DNA of 64,000 nt from Lithospermum erythrorhizon (lineage: Eukaryota > Streptophyta > Magnoliopsida > Boraginales > Boraginaceae): positions 310,001 to 374,000 of the forward strand of contig JADFUC010001461.1 of the NCBI GenBank assembly GCA_019722365.1, read 5' to 3'. The notes below the pieces were generated by a model. The model was not told the DNA's origin, did no database searches, and saw nothing but the letters and a program-made list of their open reading frames with translations. Shown piece after piece: positions 1 through 11,200 of this stretch (its first letter is position 1; each line of letters begins with the position of its first letter). A program made the position numbers and the translations under genes.

Positions 1-1704
1 TCATCGGGGATGCAATTATCGGATGGAAATAATAGTTTTGGAGCCTGGTCTGCGAGTTCACATGAAAGTAACGACAGGTCATCGTCAGTGGTATGCACAC
101 AAGACGCAAATTCCTTCATTTTAAAAGTTATGTTTAAAGTCGAAAAATATAGGGCGCAGTGAAAAAACAATATTTGATCGTTTAATTAGCTTAATTTATC
201 TAATGTATGAGAGCTTCTATACAGGATGAACTAGAAGCAGAGATGAGAAGGCTGAAAAATGAGCTTAAACAGACAATGGAGATGTACAATACTGCTTCTA
301 AGCAATCGCTAATAGCGAAACAGAAGGTATAATGAGCAATGAGAACTTCCACTTCCTCAATTCATGCAATTAGCCAGGGACAAGAACACAACAAAATCAT
401 TATAATCATACTATCAATTATCAACATAATGCTGACTAGAACTTATAACAGGTTACAGAAATTGAACAATCAAAAACTGAAGAGGATCAGATAGTGGAAA
501 CATCAAGATTGTCTGAGGAAATGGCATTAGCAATTGCAGAAAGAGAGAGAGTAAAATGTAAGGCAGCCATTGAAGCTGCTGAAACAGCACAGAAAATTGC
601 TGAGCTAGAAGTACGACGAAGAAAGAAAGCAAGCAAAGAAGCTGAAGAATTGAAGAAAACGTTAAATGTAACAGGCAGCAATGAAGCTAGATATCATAAA
701 TATACCATAGAGGAAATTGAAGCTGCAACTGAGAACTTCTCCTCCGCGAGAAAAATTGGAGAAGGAGGGTATGGACCTGTTTTCCAGTGTTACTTGGATC
801 ACACACCGGTTGCAGTAAAAGTTCTACGTCCAGATGCAGTTCAAGGAGAGTCACAATTCAAACAAGAGGTATGAAACTCCATCACATTGTAATGAATCTA
901 GTTATATACATGCGATTTTGCAAGGTGAGGTTTAACGAAAAGAATAAAATAAGGAATCTAGTTATATACAAATTCTGATTGTGACTGTAAATACAGGTTG
1001 AGGTTCTAAGTAGCATTAGACATCCCAATATGGTCCTCCTCCTCGGAGCATGCCCCGATAATAGCTGCCTTGTTTATGAGTACATGGCCAATGGAAGCTT
1101 GGATGATTGTATCTTCCCCAAAGGAAATAAACCAGTTCTTCCTTGGCAATACAGATTCCGAATTGCAGCTGAGATCGCCACAGGCCTCCTCTTTCTCCAC
1201 CAAGCCAAGCCTGAACCACTCGTGCATCGTGATCTCAAACCCGGGAACATACTGCTTGATCGGAACTATGTCAGCAAGATCAGTGATGTTGGCTTAGCTA
1301 GGCTTGTCCCCCCTTCTGTGGCAGACACGGTAACTCAATATCACATGACATCAGCAGCCGGAACTTTTTGTTACATAGATCCTGAATATCAACAAACAGG
1401 AATGCTTGGAACAAAATCAGATATTTATTCTTTGGGTGTCATGCTTCTTCAAATTATTACAGCCAGACCTCCAATGGCTCTTACTCATCACATGGATAAA
1501 GCTATTCAACGAGGCACTTTCGCGGAAATGCTCGATCCTGCAGTTCAAGATTGGCCAGTAGAGGAGGCGATGAACTACGCCAAGTTAGCACTCAAATGTA
1601 CCGAATTAAGGAAGAAAGATAGACCAGATCTTGGGAAAGAAATATTGCCTGAACTCAATAGATTAAGAGTTCTTGCAGAGCAATCTATGCCAAACATGAT
1701 TTAA
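1..1704 (+). CDS. USP/U-box-class protein kinase, C-terminal part, no U-box
   Basis: Partial gene entering from the left edge. Exons read as 1-90, 225-326, 452-868 and 997-1704, all phase 0 with GT-AG borders. The first two exons and the start of the third encode a Ser-rich linker and a long charged coiled coil rich in Glu, Lys and Ala, as in plant kinases that join an N-terminal USP-like domain to a kinase. The kinase domain shows the glycine loop GEGGYGPVF, the lysine in VAVKVL, the catalytic loop VHRDLKPGNILL, DVG in place of DFG (usual in this family) and the activation-segment motif GTFCYIDPEYQQTG. It ends about 20 residues after the RPDLG motif at ELNRLRVLAEQSMPNMI, where PUB35/51/52-type members continue into a U-box. 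It therefore resembles the U-box-less members of the group (Arabidopsis At3g20200 type, from memory). The USP domain would lie left of the window. Likely a cytosolic Ser/Thr kinase of RLCK-IX type; substrate unknown. Confidence 0.88.
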
Positions 1705-2401
1705 TACCTTACAAATTATATCTCACAAAACTAAAGCCAATGCAATTATCAAGTGCATTGTTGGTAATACAGCTTAAGTACTTCTATTGAAGAAATTAAT
1801 GTATCTTTTACTCAAAGATTTACAACTCACTTACAAATGAAGTTACATAGATACGAACAAGTTCACGAGAAGTGACCATACCATGCAACATAATTAGGGT
1901 CTAAGATTAGCTAAAAAAATCACTTCAACTACAATTGTTCATATATAAAATGGCATGATATAATGATGTAAACTTTTCTTGTTATGCTGAAATTGAATGT
2001 TTCTGCCAAATTCATTATATAATTATAATGATGTAACTTGGATTCATTTAGATTTACTTCAATCTATTATATAACGAACAATGCTAATTAATATACAGTT
2101 AGAGAACAATTACAAATTATTATAAGTAAGAGAAATATATTTCCACTAAGACTCGAACCCACGACCTCTTGGTTGGAGGCCTGAAATGAATGTCACTAGA
2201 CTAGAAGTCATGTGCGATTCACTTCAACCTTTCAGACATTGATTATACTAATTTCACATCTTATGTTATGACTAATAAAATCACAATAATCAAAATAACT
2301 CCAATACATAATAAAAGTAACTCTATTTTATTAATTCGTGGAATACATAAATCGACCATAATATTGATTCTAATAGAACCATAAGTTGAAAAAAAAATAC
2401 A
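1705..2401. other. Intergenic 3' flanks of kinase and IDA-like gene
   Basis: AT-rich spacer between the convergent kinase and IDA-like genes. I see no gene. It contains a tRNA-derived SINE-like fragment around 2140-2220, listed separately. Confidence 0.6.
2140..2220 (-). repeat. tRNA-derived SINE-like fragment
   Basis: On the minus strand there is a B-box-like GGGTTCGAGTC about 40 bases after an A-box-like TAGTCTAGTGA, with GGCCTCCAACCAAGAGGTCGT between them. This spacing is typical of a tRNA-related pol III promoter. No cloverleaf closes, so it is not a tRNA gene. A related block lies at 13326-13410. Confidence 0.4.
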
Positions 2402-2662
2402 TTAATTATTGAGATTAATTTTGATGGATGGAGGAGGAGAATAACTATTTCCATTAGATGGTCCTGAAGGTGGCACGTGACCCTTGGGTAACATCCTCAC
2501 CACTAGAGGTTTATGTGGTCTTTTATAATAATATTTGGCCCCTTCAATTTTGATCACACCATGTGCATCCTTGTGTGCTAAATATCTAGCTTCAACAATA
2601 ACATTGGAAGCAACCAATATTAACACAAGTAACATCATCAACTGAAATTGTTTAGCACCCAT
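2402..2662 (-). CDS. IDA-like (IDL) secreted signalling peptide precursor
   Basis: Single-exon gene of 86 residues. The start is the ATG at 2662; reading on in frame upstream reaches only a TTG at 2689. Residues 6-25 are a hydrophobic signal peptide (about QLMMLLVLILVASNVIVEA), so the product should enter the secretory pathway. The variable middle is basic and Tyr-rich (KYYYKRPHKP). The C-terminal part has RMLPKGHVPPSGPSNGNSY. LPKG followed by VPPSGPS matches the extended EPIP motif of IDA/IDL peptides, where the Pro-rich core is ligand for HAESA-type receptor kinases and the central Pro is hydroxylated. Unlike classical IDA, the core is not followed by (K/R)HN but by NGNSYSPPP. SGPS also recalls PIP peptides, the main alternative. 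Role by family: abscission, root cap or stress signalling; the specific role is not visible here. Confidence 0.7.
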   Translation of the reverse strand: MGAKQFQLMMLLVLILVASNVIVEARYLAHKDAHGVIKIEGAKYYYKRPHKPLVVRMLPKGHVPPSGPSNGNSYSPPPSIKINLNN

Positions 2663-4075
2663 AATTCTCACTTTACTATATTTATTCAATGAATTTCCAA
2701 TGAATATTGTTTGACTATATCTAGCGACTTCTTGTAGTAATGAATCATAGAATTATAGAAACACAATAATCATAATTATTTCTGTACATATTCTAGAGAT
2801 CTAAAAAGGACTAAATTTTGACTCAAAGATTTTTAACGTCTGAATTTCACCATAAAATATTATCAGTTTAAGAAATAGATGATTGTTTAAATGTAATAAA
2901 CTTTGTTAATATAGATAGTAAAAAGCTACATTAGGTAAAAAGCCTTGGAAATGTAAAAAAGCTAAAACTAAATTGTAAGAAGATATATTAAAGGTACGAA
3001 TAATCAGTATTAACATAAAATAAATTTTTCTAGATGTTCGTATATTTTAAAATAAAAGGGAGTATTAAAGTGCATAAATGTTTATGGAGTCATATTACAC
3101 ATTAAACATGACCGTGTTCAACTAGATCTATCTAGCATATTTTTTTTTAATTAAATTTTTTATAATTGTCTTTCTTATGATTTGGGCATAAATTGATATG
3201 CTAATAAATTGTTGATTGAAGATTTTCTATGAATCTTTAATATGAAAATATTCGTTAGATATCTTTCAATATTTAAAATATTGCTTCGAAACAATCTTGC
3301 CTAAGTAAATACTCTCTTTGTCATGAACAATTTAATAGAATCATTGGGATCATAGAATTTTCACAATGCTAAAGGAATAAAAAGTCATAACTAAACAAAG
3401 CAAAGTAACTCCTTCATCATGAATCAGATGTCTTATTATTTACTCCGTATTTTTTACTGTATTTTTTACTTTAATATTTTTGAAGATGCCGAAATCTTTA
3501 GTATTTGCATATGCAACCCAAATCTTAACTACGTTGAAATATGTTAGCTTCAATATCAAAAATGAATATAGGAGGCAAAATACAGTGTTCAAATTAGTGC
3601 TTAACCAATAGTTCAAGGGTGTATGAAAGACATGTAAAAGAATTAAAAAATTTGATTCGGTTTAAAAAGTGATATTCGAGGTTCGGTTCAACCTAATTCG
3701 AGTCGAGTTCAAACCTCGTTTTTTAGGTTTGACTAAATTAGAACAAGGTTGAATTCGGCTTGAATTATAGACATTTGAATTCCCCCACCCCAAATTTCTT
3801 CTTATCTTATCATGAAAAATTGAATTTCTGTCAAACGAAACCTCGAACCTTTGATTTTTTAAAGCGAATCAAAGTTGGAATTATTCGATTCGTTCGAACT
3901 CGAACGGAAGAAAATCGTGGGCTTAGCGCTAGTGCAATAAGACTAGAGGGGTAAAATGATAATTCCATAGGGGCTGAATTCTTTCCCATCAAGAAACTTG
4001 AGTTTATTCCCTCTGCTTCATACAATTTCTCCATTTTTCCAATTTTGCTGATCAAATAGCTCACAGTAGCTTAGC
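2663..4075. other. Divergent intergenic region between IDA-like gene and PBA1
   Basis: About 1.4 kb holding the 5' sides of both divergent genes. Most of it is AT-rich without visible structure. At 3650-3910 lies a block rich in TTCGA/TCGAG words (see the dispersed repeat entries). Short ORFs here have no recognisable protein character. Confidence 0.55.
3650..3910. repeat. TCGAG/TTCGAA-rich dispersed repeat, copy 1
   Basis: This block is dense in GGTTCGGTTCAA, TTCGAGTCGAGTTC and TTCGAACTCGAAC words within AT-rich DNA, often as short palindromes. Similar blocks occur near 14090-14190, 17360-17520, 26010-26530 and 35060-35180. They look like ends of one old non-autonomous DNA transposon family, but I could not define termini or target-site duplications. 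Confidence 0.45.
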
Positions 4076-7000
4076 ATGGATCCTACCACAGGTGATATGA
4101 ATGGAGAGCATTCAATGGGGACCACTATAATCGGAGTCACTTACAATGGGGGCGTTGTTCTTGCCGCCGATTCTCGTACTAGCACTGGTATGTCCATGTC
4201 CCAAAATGATTGTCCAGTTTTGACTTGTGACAGTTGACAATTGAATATTGATATCTAATATGGTGTGTTTGTATGTGTTCCATTAAGTTGCCTTACTTTG
4301 TTTGGTGAAAAGTATATAAAAAGATAGTGTTTTTAATTTATTGTACTATTAATATAATAATTATACGTGCTTATTAAGGCTGTAATGTTTGTTAGTTTGA
4401 TCATTAAAAATCAAACTGGATGGACTTTTAGGTGGGGGGAGGAGCTTTTTAATTAACTTAATATTTGGGCTTTGCTAAAAAAAATTGTTGTTTTTTGATT
4501 TAATTGTTAATTATTAGTATTTTATTTAAGAAATATGATTGTAAAAAAGGAGAAAGATATGATTTTCGTGGGGTTTGAACTCTTAGTAGGCAGCTTATTC
4601 AGTAGAATTTTGAAGGGAATTTACTTTTAATAGATGTATTATTGATCTTTAAGTATTTATTTGTGAATTTATTCGAAAATGCAGGAATGTATGTGGCAAA
4701 TAGAGCTTCTGATAAGATCACGCAACTGACTGATAATGTGTATGTTTGCCGATCAGGATCGGTATATTTCCCTCCTCTTTTGCATTGATAAGTTGATACA
4801 ATTCATTAATCTTGCTCAAAATGTTCGTATGTTTTTGCTTGTGCATTCCTCAGTGGTTTCCATCTCTATTTTAGTAATCTAGTGTGAGCTCCATGTTATA
4901 GGTGTGAGTATCACGAGTCTCACGTCATACCAGATATGTGATTGGTAAATTATTTACATGTTTCACAAGAGGACTTTCCTAATTTTAATAGAATTTTTAG
5001 CATCGAACAACTGTTTTTGGTAAACTAAATGTTTTCGGCTTTAAGAGTAGATTAGTCTGGAATAGTTCACTTAATAAAGTTTCATAGGGCGCTCATTCGT
5101 TAAGCCAATAAATTTCCTAGTATATGGCGATAAGTAGTCCACCCTACTTAGTGGGATAAGACTTGGCTTGGTTTATGGAGAGAAACAGTTACCTTGAATT
5201 AAAACAAAAATCTTCATCCTCTTCTGTTTTATGTGGCTTTATTGAGATCGTTTGCTCCTTCTCAGGCTGCTGATTCCCAGGTGATATCAGACTATGTTCG
5301 CTACTTTCTCCATCAGCACACGTAAGTTTAAAATTTAAAGTTCTATCTTGGCCAATTTGTAGACAGCCTCTCTGTTGTCACAGGGGTAAGGCTGGGTTCA
5401 ATCTGACCCCCCTTACCCTGCTTAGACCAGAGCCTTTGTAGAGGCATTGGGGCATGTTGTTGTTGTTGTTGGTCTTCCGTTTAAAATTTTACTGTATTAT
5501 CTTAGTTATGATCTGTTTTGTTTCACGATACAGCTTGGACAACCTGCTACTGTAAAAGTTGCTGCAAATCTTGTCCGATTATTGGCTTACAATAACAAGG
5601 TCTCTTTGGAGAGTTTACAATACAGTTTTCTCTGTATCTTTGTATCCATTGTCATATTGATTACAATAACAAGGTCTCTTTGAACAACTTTTTATAGTGA
5701 TTGAATTGATTTCTCCTTGGATTTTTTTTTTAACTTTAATTGTCCAAGACCTGTAGACCTTGAAGTTTCTAAAATCTAAATATTAGTTCTTTTACTGATT
5801 AGATTAAATATATTAAATGTGACAGTGTAAGAGAGTGACCATCGCGAATGAGCATATTTTGTGCTCTCTTTGACAATGTATCATTTAGTCCGTAGTTTTT
5901 GCATGCAGCTTGCTGTTTCTTCTTACTTGAAAAGAATTAAACAAAGTCATTTGTCTATTCTTTTGATTCCTTACACTTTACATGAAATTTAGCACTTTTG
6001 CGGTTTGTATTATGGGTCCGTTTGGTTTTGCTTCTTCCTGAATCGAATGTAATTGCTTTAACTAGTTTAGTTAACATTTTAAAGAAAAAATATGCCTAAA
6101 TATGTTAAGATTGATAACTTTTCTCTATATAATGAATTGAAATAAAGCTTAGTCAAGCAGGCCTAATTGTTGGATGGGAAGTTACTTACACAATTTCATC
6201 CTCTTAGATGGTGTCCTCTAGTAGTCCATCTATGATGTAGCTTGTACAATTCCACGTCTCTTAATCTATATAGTGCATGTTACAGAATATGCTCCAAACT
6301 GGACTCATTGTTGGTGGATGGGACAAATACGAAGGAGGGAAAATTTATGGAATTCCCCTTGGAGGGACAGTATTAGAACAGCCCTTTGCTATTGGAGGTT
6401 TGGTCTCCAAGTCTCATGCTGAAATTATATTGGGTTCCATGTTTTGTTAGTATTACTTTTTTTTCCAGGGTAGAGTTTAGCTTGGAAATTATGAGGGTTC
6501 TTTTGCATATGGTAGTGCTGGCTTTGGGGCTTAGTTAAGTATTTCTCGACTCGATTGTGTTAATGAAAAACTGCTTCTTTTATTGCAGGATCTGGATCTT
6601 CGTATTTGTATGGTTTCTTTGATCAAGTATGGAAGGCCGGTATGACTCAAGAGGAAGCTGAGGTTGGTATTATAATTTCAATTTGTTATTACATAATTAT
6701 AATATGTCCAATCAATTTTCTTTTCCTCTTCAATATCATTAACATGACATATGTCATTGAGTATTCATATGTGGATCATTTCTTTTTCTCATGGGATAAG
6801 GGTAGGCTTTGGTATGCCCACGGTTTTGGTATTTTGTCTGCTTTAATGATCCTGTTCCTTTGGTATGCAGAAATTAGTGGTGAAGGCAGTCTCTCTTGCT
6901 ATAGCCAGAGATGGAGCTAGTGGTGGAGTCATTCGTACAGTAACAGTGAGTTTATTTCTTTTAATTTACGCTCCCCTTTCTATACGTCGTATTTGGGTAC

Positions 7001-7393
7001 ATGGATGAATATTGAAGGAATTTGCAAGATTCTTCAACTTGCTAGTTATGTTTTTATTAAATTTTGTAAAATTTAGATCCCTTTTCCAAAGAGCTCATGA
7101 CTTTAATTATAAGTAACATGCAGATTTGTGGATTCTAGTCATTCTACTACTTGAAACTTGAAAGAAACTTCGTCTACTCTTCTTGCAAAATACTATTTCA
7201 ATTTTGCAAAGTACTGCTTAGAGGGATAGCAAAATATTAATGTATTTCTTGTTTTGAGCAGATTAACTCAGAAGGCGTGACTCGAAAGTTCTTTCCAGGT
7301 GATGAACATCCATTATGGCATGAAGAGCTAGAGGCACAGAATTCACTTCTGGACATCTTATCAACTGCCACTCCTGAGCCAATGGTATCCTAG
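4076..7393 (+). CDS. PBA1: 20S proteasome beta-1 subunit (caspase-like activity)
   Basis: Eight exons: 4076-4187, 4685-4761, 5266-5321, about 5506 or 5527 to 5599, 6286-6397, 6589-6662, 6871-6945 and 7262-7393. The protein starts [15 protein letters not shown], a 15-residue propeptide, and the next residue is the catalytic Thr1 of the mature subunit. Counting from it, Asp17 (AADSR), Lys33 (ASDKI) and Arg45 (VCRSG) are all present; Arg45 gives the post-acidic specificity of beta-1. Later motifs [18 protein letters not shown] and [15 protein letters not shown] are typical. Length is about 236 residues, or 243 if the upstream AG at 5505 is used; Arabidopsis PBA1 is close to 233. It forms part of the catalytic beta ring of the 26S proteasome. 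Oddities: intron 3 carries a SINE piece next to exon 4, and no AG stands at the conserved junction (see findings). Confidence 0.95.
5364..5472 (+). repeat. 5'-truncated TS/Au-type SINE with TTG tail in PBA1 intron 3
   Basis: The stretch contains CACAGGGGTAAGGCTG, GACCCCCCTTACCCTGCTTAG and GGCATTGGGGCA and ends in five or six TGT/TTG repeats. This is the 3' body and tail of TS/Au-like plant SINEs, which end in TTG repeats rather than poly(A). The tRNA-like head with A and B boxes is missing, so the copy is 5'-truncated. It sits only about 33 bases before the AG at 5505. Confidence 0.75.
5587..5682 (+). repeat. Direct repeat of an exon 4 splice donor in PBA1
   Basis: The 22 bases at 5587-5608, which include the last 13 bases of exon 4 and its GT donor, recur unchanged at 5661-5682, 74 bases downstream in the intron. 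The second copy is a decoy donor with the same local context. Confidence 0.85.
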
Positions 7394-8288
7394 AGAGAGC
7401 TCAAGTAATACCTGTACTTTTGTTGTTCAAATTGTTGTTTCTCAATGTTCAAATATTTACCCAACTCTCAATTCCAGTGATCAAATCGATTTGTCTTTGA
7501 TAAGCTACTCATGAAGTGGATTATTTAGTGAATGTTGCTCTAGAACTAAGAATTATTTACGTGCTCTGAGTATCTGCAACACAAATCAATCTGTCTTAAC
7601 GCTGCATCTGGTGTATTGTTTAATTATTAGGCATTCGACGCTCAATCTTGATTGAACGCTAATTACCCATTTTTCTCTACTGCAAAGAAAAACTACCCCA
7701 ATACAGGTAAATCTGTTTGCCTGAATGATGCTGTTTGACAAGGTTATTTATTAGGTTGTAGCCGTCGAGTGTTCTGATTTCTTGAAAGTGGGTGAATTAA
7801 GAAGAAATTGAAATGATGGTCTGGACTGTATCTCTAGAAACTACTGTAGTACAAGAATCACTTTTGTTTATCACTCATCAGTTTCTGCAATCAGTTGAAA
7901 TCTATGTTATTTTGTGAATTGTGCAATTTGTGGGCATCATCCAAGTTTGTTTAATCCGAATCATGGAAATTACCATCTTCTTGTATCAACTTGAGATTCA
8001 CATTTGTTAACTAAGTCTGGTATACACATACTAACATGACAAATTCCTGGGAGGATTCGGCCATAACGAAGAATCTGAAAAGAATAGCCAATTTAGCCTA
8101 GAATCTGGCTCTCTATCTAAGCTTGTAGATCTTTCAAACTAGTTTGTGCCCTCAGAAACTTAACTACCTTACAATTAAAGGATTTAATATACACCTTTCA
8201 CTCTAAGCTATTCGTGTACAGTCCACACTAACCCTACTTTAGTTTCCAAGAAGATGCGATGATACAAATCTTGGTCATACAGAAGATT
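7394..8288. other. Intergenic region between convergent PBA1 and ARF
   Basis: It holds the 3' UTRs of the two convergent genes. No gene, repeat or RNA was recognised. Confidence 0.6.
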
Positions 8289-11200
8289 TTATATATTTCC
8301 ACCATCTGAGCTACTACAAGCTTGATTAAGAAGACTACTGTTCCCAAAATCGCCATCCAAACTCATTTGCTGAACTTCTTGTGGCGATAGGATCTTGATG
8401 CACTTTACACAGTTAACAAACTCCCTGTAGACACCATATGTATTTAATAAGTGGTTTCTATTCATGTTACATGAAAGATTTATATTCGAAATATAGAGAC
8501 TGGGGTGCAGTTAAATTGTTCTATTTAACATGAAATGACAGTATGAAAGAGCGTTCACTTACTCCCAAGGATCATCTCCAACTAGGAGGACATCATTTTC
8601 ATGATCTACATACACCAGTTTCCAACCAATTCTCTGTCGGTCCTCTAGTTGACCTTCAATGCTGAATCTTCGTGCAAGATCGTGTTTGAGCTCCTCATAT
8701 CCCGAATAACGTGTGATGTCAATGGATCGTCCAACTGCTCCAGATTTGTACACCTTCGGAGATGGAGTAGCAATAAGAATATTGGAGAATCAAAATGGAG
8801 GGCTGGCACATAACATATGAACAATGCTCAAACGTGGATTGATATTGGAAAATCAAAAAATACCTTTGTATATGTACGCAGCCGGGGTAACTGAGGTGGT
8901 TGAGCCCAGCCTGTTCCATTCATGAAGCTACTATCATTCATGGCTGGATCAACTGAATTGAATGTCATATCCGGCACCCCAAATGATTGAGAAACCAAAG
9001 AAGATATGAGTTCAGGCTGCACCTCTCTGGTGGTTTCATACCCAGGAAACATGCCTCCTCCTGAAGAGAGATCATTTGAGAAATTCTTCCCTGATCCCAC
9101 CACTGCCTTATCATTCAAAGTGTCAGGCATCACCGGCATACCCAGTTGACTATCGAGATTAGCCGCAAAAGATAAATTATTTCCAAGATCAGCTTGGTTC
9201 CCATGCTGACTTGCTTCTCTGGTCAATTTTGACTGAGAGTTGAAAGACGCTTGATTTACATTCTGCTGTAGCTGGAAATTGTTTTCAGAAGGACAGACTG
9301 AAGTAGCTGAGGAGCTTTCCAAGTAATCCAAAGGTGGTCGAGCAGCATTATGGAATGTTTGTGGTTCAGAAAATCCATGGCTCTGACTTGTGGAGATGTT
9401 CAAAGAAGGCCTTACATCAGCCTTATATTGCAATTGTTTAGGTAAATTACCATTAGAAGGTTGGCCATCTAGATTGCTTGGACTTATCAGGGCTACGGAA
9501 GGCTGGGAAATTTCTTCCCTCATAATGGTGGTGCAATGCATCCTGCCATTGATTGGCTGAAGACCACTAGGACAATTATTTGTGGAAGGTGAAGTAGAAC
9601 AAGATGGAACCTCGTCAGTCAAAATCGACCGGCCTCCACCTGCAGCACCTGTTACTAAACTGCTGCCATTTGTCGAAGGTTGATTACTTGTGGGGTTGTG
9701 ATCTTGTCCAATTTGACCATGCCCAGGTTGTTGTTGCTGAAGCTTTTGTGGTTGCAGTAGTGGCTGCGAAAAACGAACATTAGTTTGGCTATTAGTGTTA
9801 GTGATATGTGACCGAGCGAGTGAAGCAGAGCTTGTCGGAGACATGTCCATCATTGAGTTCTTTGACACAGTCCTGGAGAAATTCTGAGTTCCATCAAGAA
9901 TCTGCTTTTGCAGATCCTGGAATTGAGGAACTTGAGAAGGTTGTTGCATTGCAGCCTGCTGTGCCAAAAGTGATTGCTGCTGCTGGAGCTTCTGCAGAAG
10001 TTGAAACTGGATTTGGTTCTCAGGCATGTGATATTGTTTGCCAGTGTGATCTTGGGCCTGGGATGGTATATAATTTTGCTGTTGATTCTGATCAATAATC
10101 TGCTGTTGCTGTTGTTGCTGCAGATGAGAGCTCTGATGTAAGCTTTGAGGATGATTTCTATGAGACTCCTGACTTTGAACAGACTGTGTCTGTTGAAGAA
10201 CATTCTGGCTCTGCATAAGTTGTTGGGTGTGTAAAAGCTGTGCTTGTACTTGGCTTGTTGGTAATGTTTGATTTGTTAGACTTTGTCTTTGTTGCTGAGT
10301 CATATAACTCGATTGTTGCTGAGGCTGTAAATAAGAACTTAGGGGACTAATCACCGCAGCAGACAGTTTTTGAAGCTGATCAAGTTGTTGAGCTTGCTGC
10401 ATTTGCCTCTGAGCATCAAACTGCAAGTGGTTCTGCTGAGAATTTTGATGCCCAGGCAGTCCTAGTTGACTTGAAAGATTGGGGGCAGTAAAATTTTGTA
10501 GAACGGATCCTGGAAATGACGGTAAACTGCAAGGATTTTGCTGCATGTTCATCCACTGGGCTAAGCTCAGTCCAGAAAGTGCAGGAGTATCTTTCATCCC
10601 AAAGTCATCGACCAGCCAAGGCATTGTCCTCTTGAAGAGGTTATCTAGATCAGAGAGGTCATCATCTGAAGGAAGCAGCATATACAGGCTTAAGATTGTC
10701 ACACAAACACAACCAGATTCATTCATTCAGTTTAGTCAGCTTTCTGAGTTCTCCTACCTGACATTCCTGGTTGTCGATGACGCTTAGTCCTGAAGAATGG
10801 GGGTGTAGGACAGATGAAAAATGGGGCAGTAACTGGCTCGATTTCCCATATTGATACTCGGTTTCGCCTCTCCCCCACTGTTGACTCATCCCAACCGACC
10901 TAATAGGATTGTGAGATGTAAATAGTGAAGAGGCTGAACATAGTGTCATAGGAAAACACCGACAGGAATAAAATTATATATGAATGGGACCTTATTCCAT
11001 TAGTTGGTCTAAGTTCTGTTCTTTTCAAGTGAGACAGAGCAAATGCATGAGATTGTATCATACCTGCAAGTTACGCCAATGCGAGTTTTTCCACCTCAAT
11101 GGATCTAGGTCACTGATGCCTGTAACCGTGCCCATATACCTGAAAATGGATGTTTCTTCTTCGGTAAATTTAAATTAAGAAAAGATTGGTGAGCATAAAG

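Noticed and set aside
2140..2220. Possible tRNA gene
   Set aside because: A- and B-box-like words occur but no cloverleaf or acceptor stem closes; better explained as a SINE fragment.
5447..5683. 78-codon plus-strand ORF in PBA1 intron 3 and exon 4
   Set aside because: Its coding character comes only from exon 4 of PBA1; the rest is SINE tail and intron.
9808..10203. Open frames on both strands inside the Gln-rich ARF exon
   Set aside because: They are shadows of the CAG/CAA-rich coding exon of the ARF; the ARF frame is conserved and spans the whole exon.
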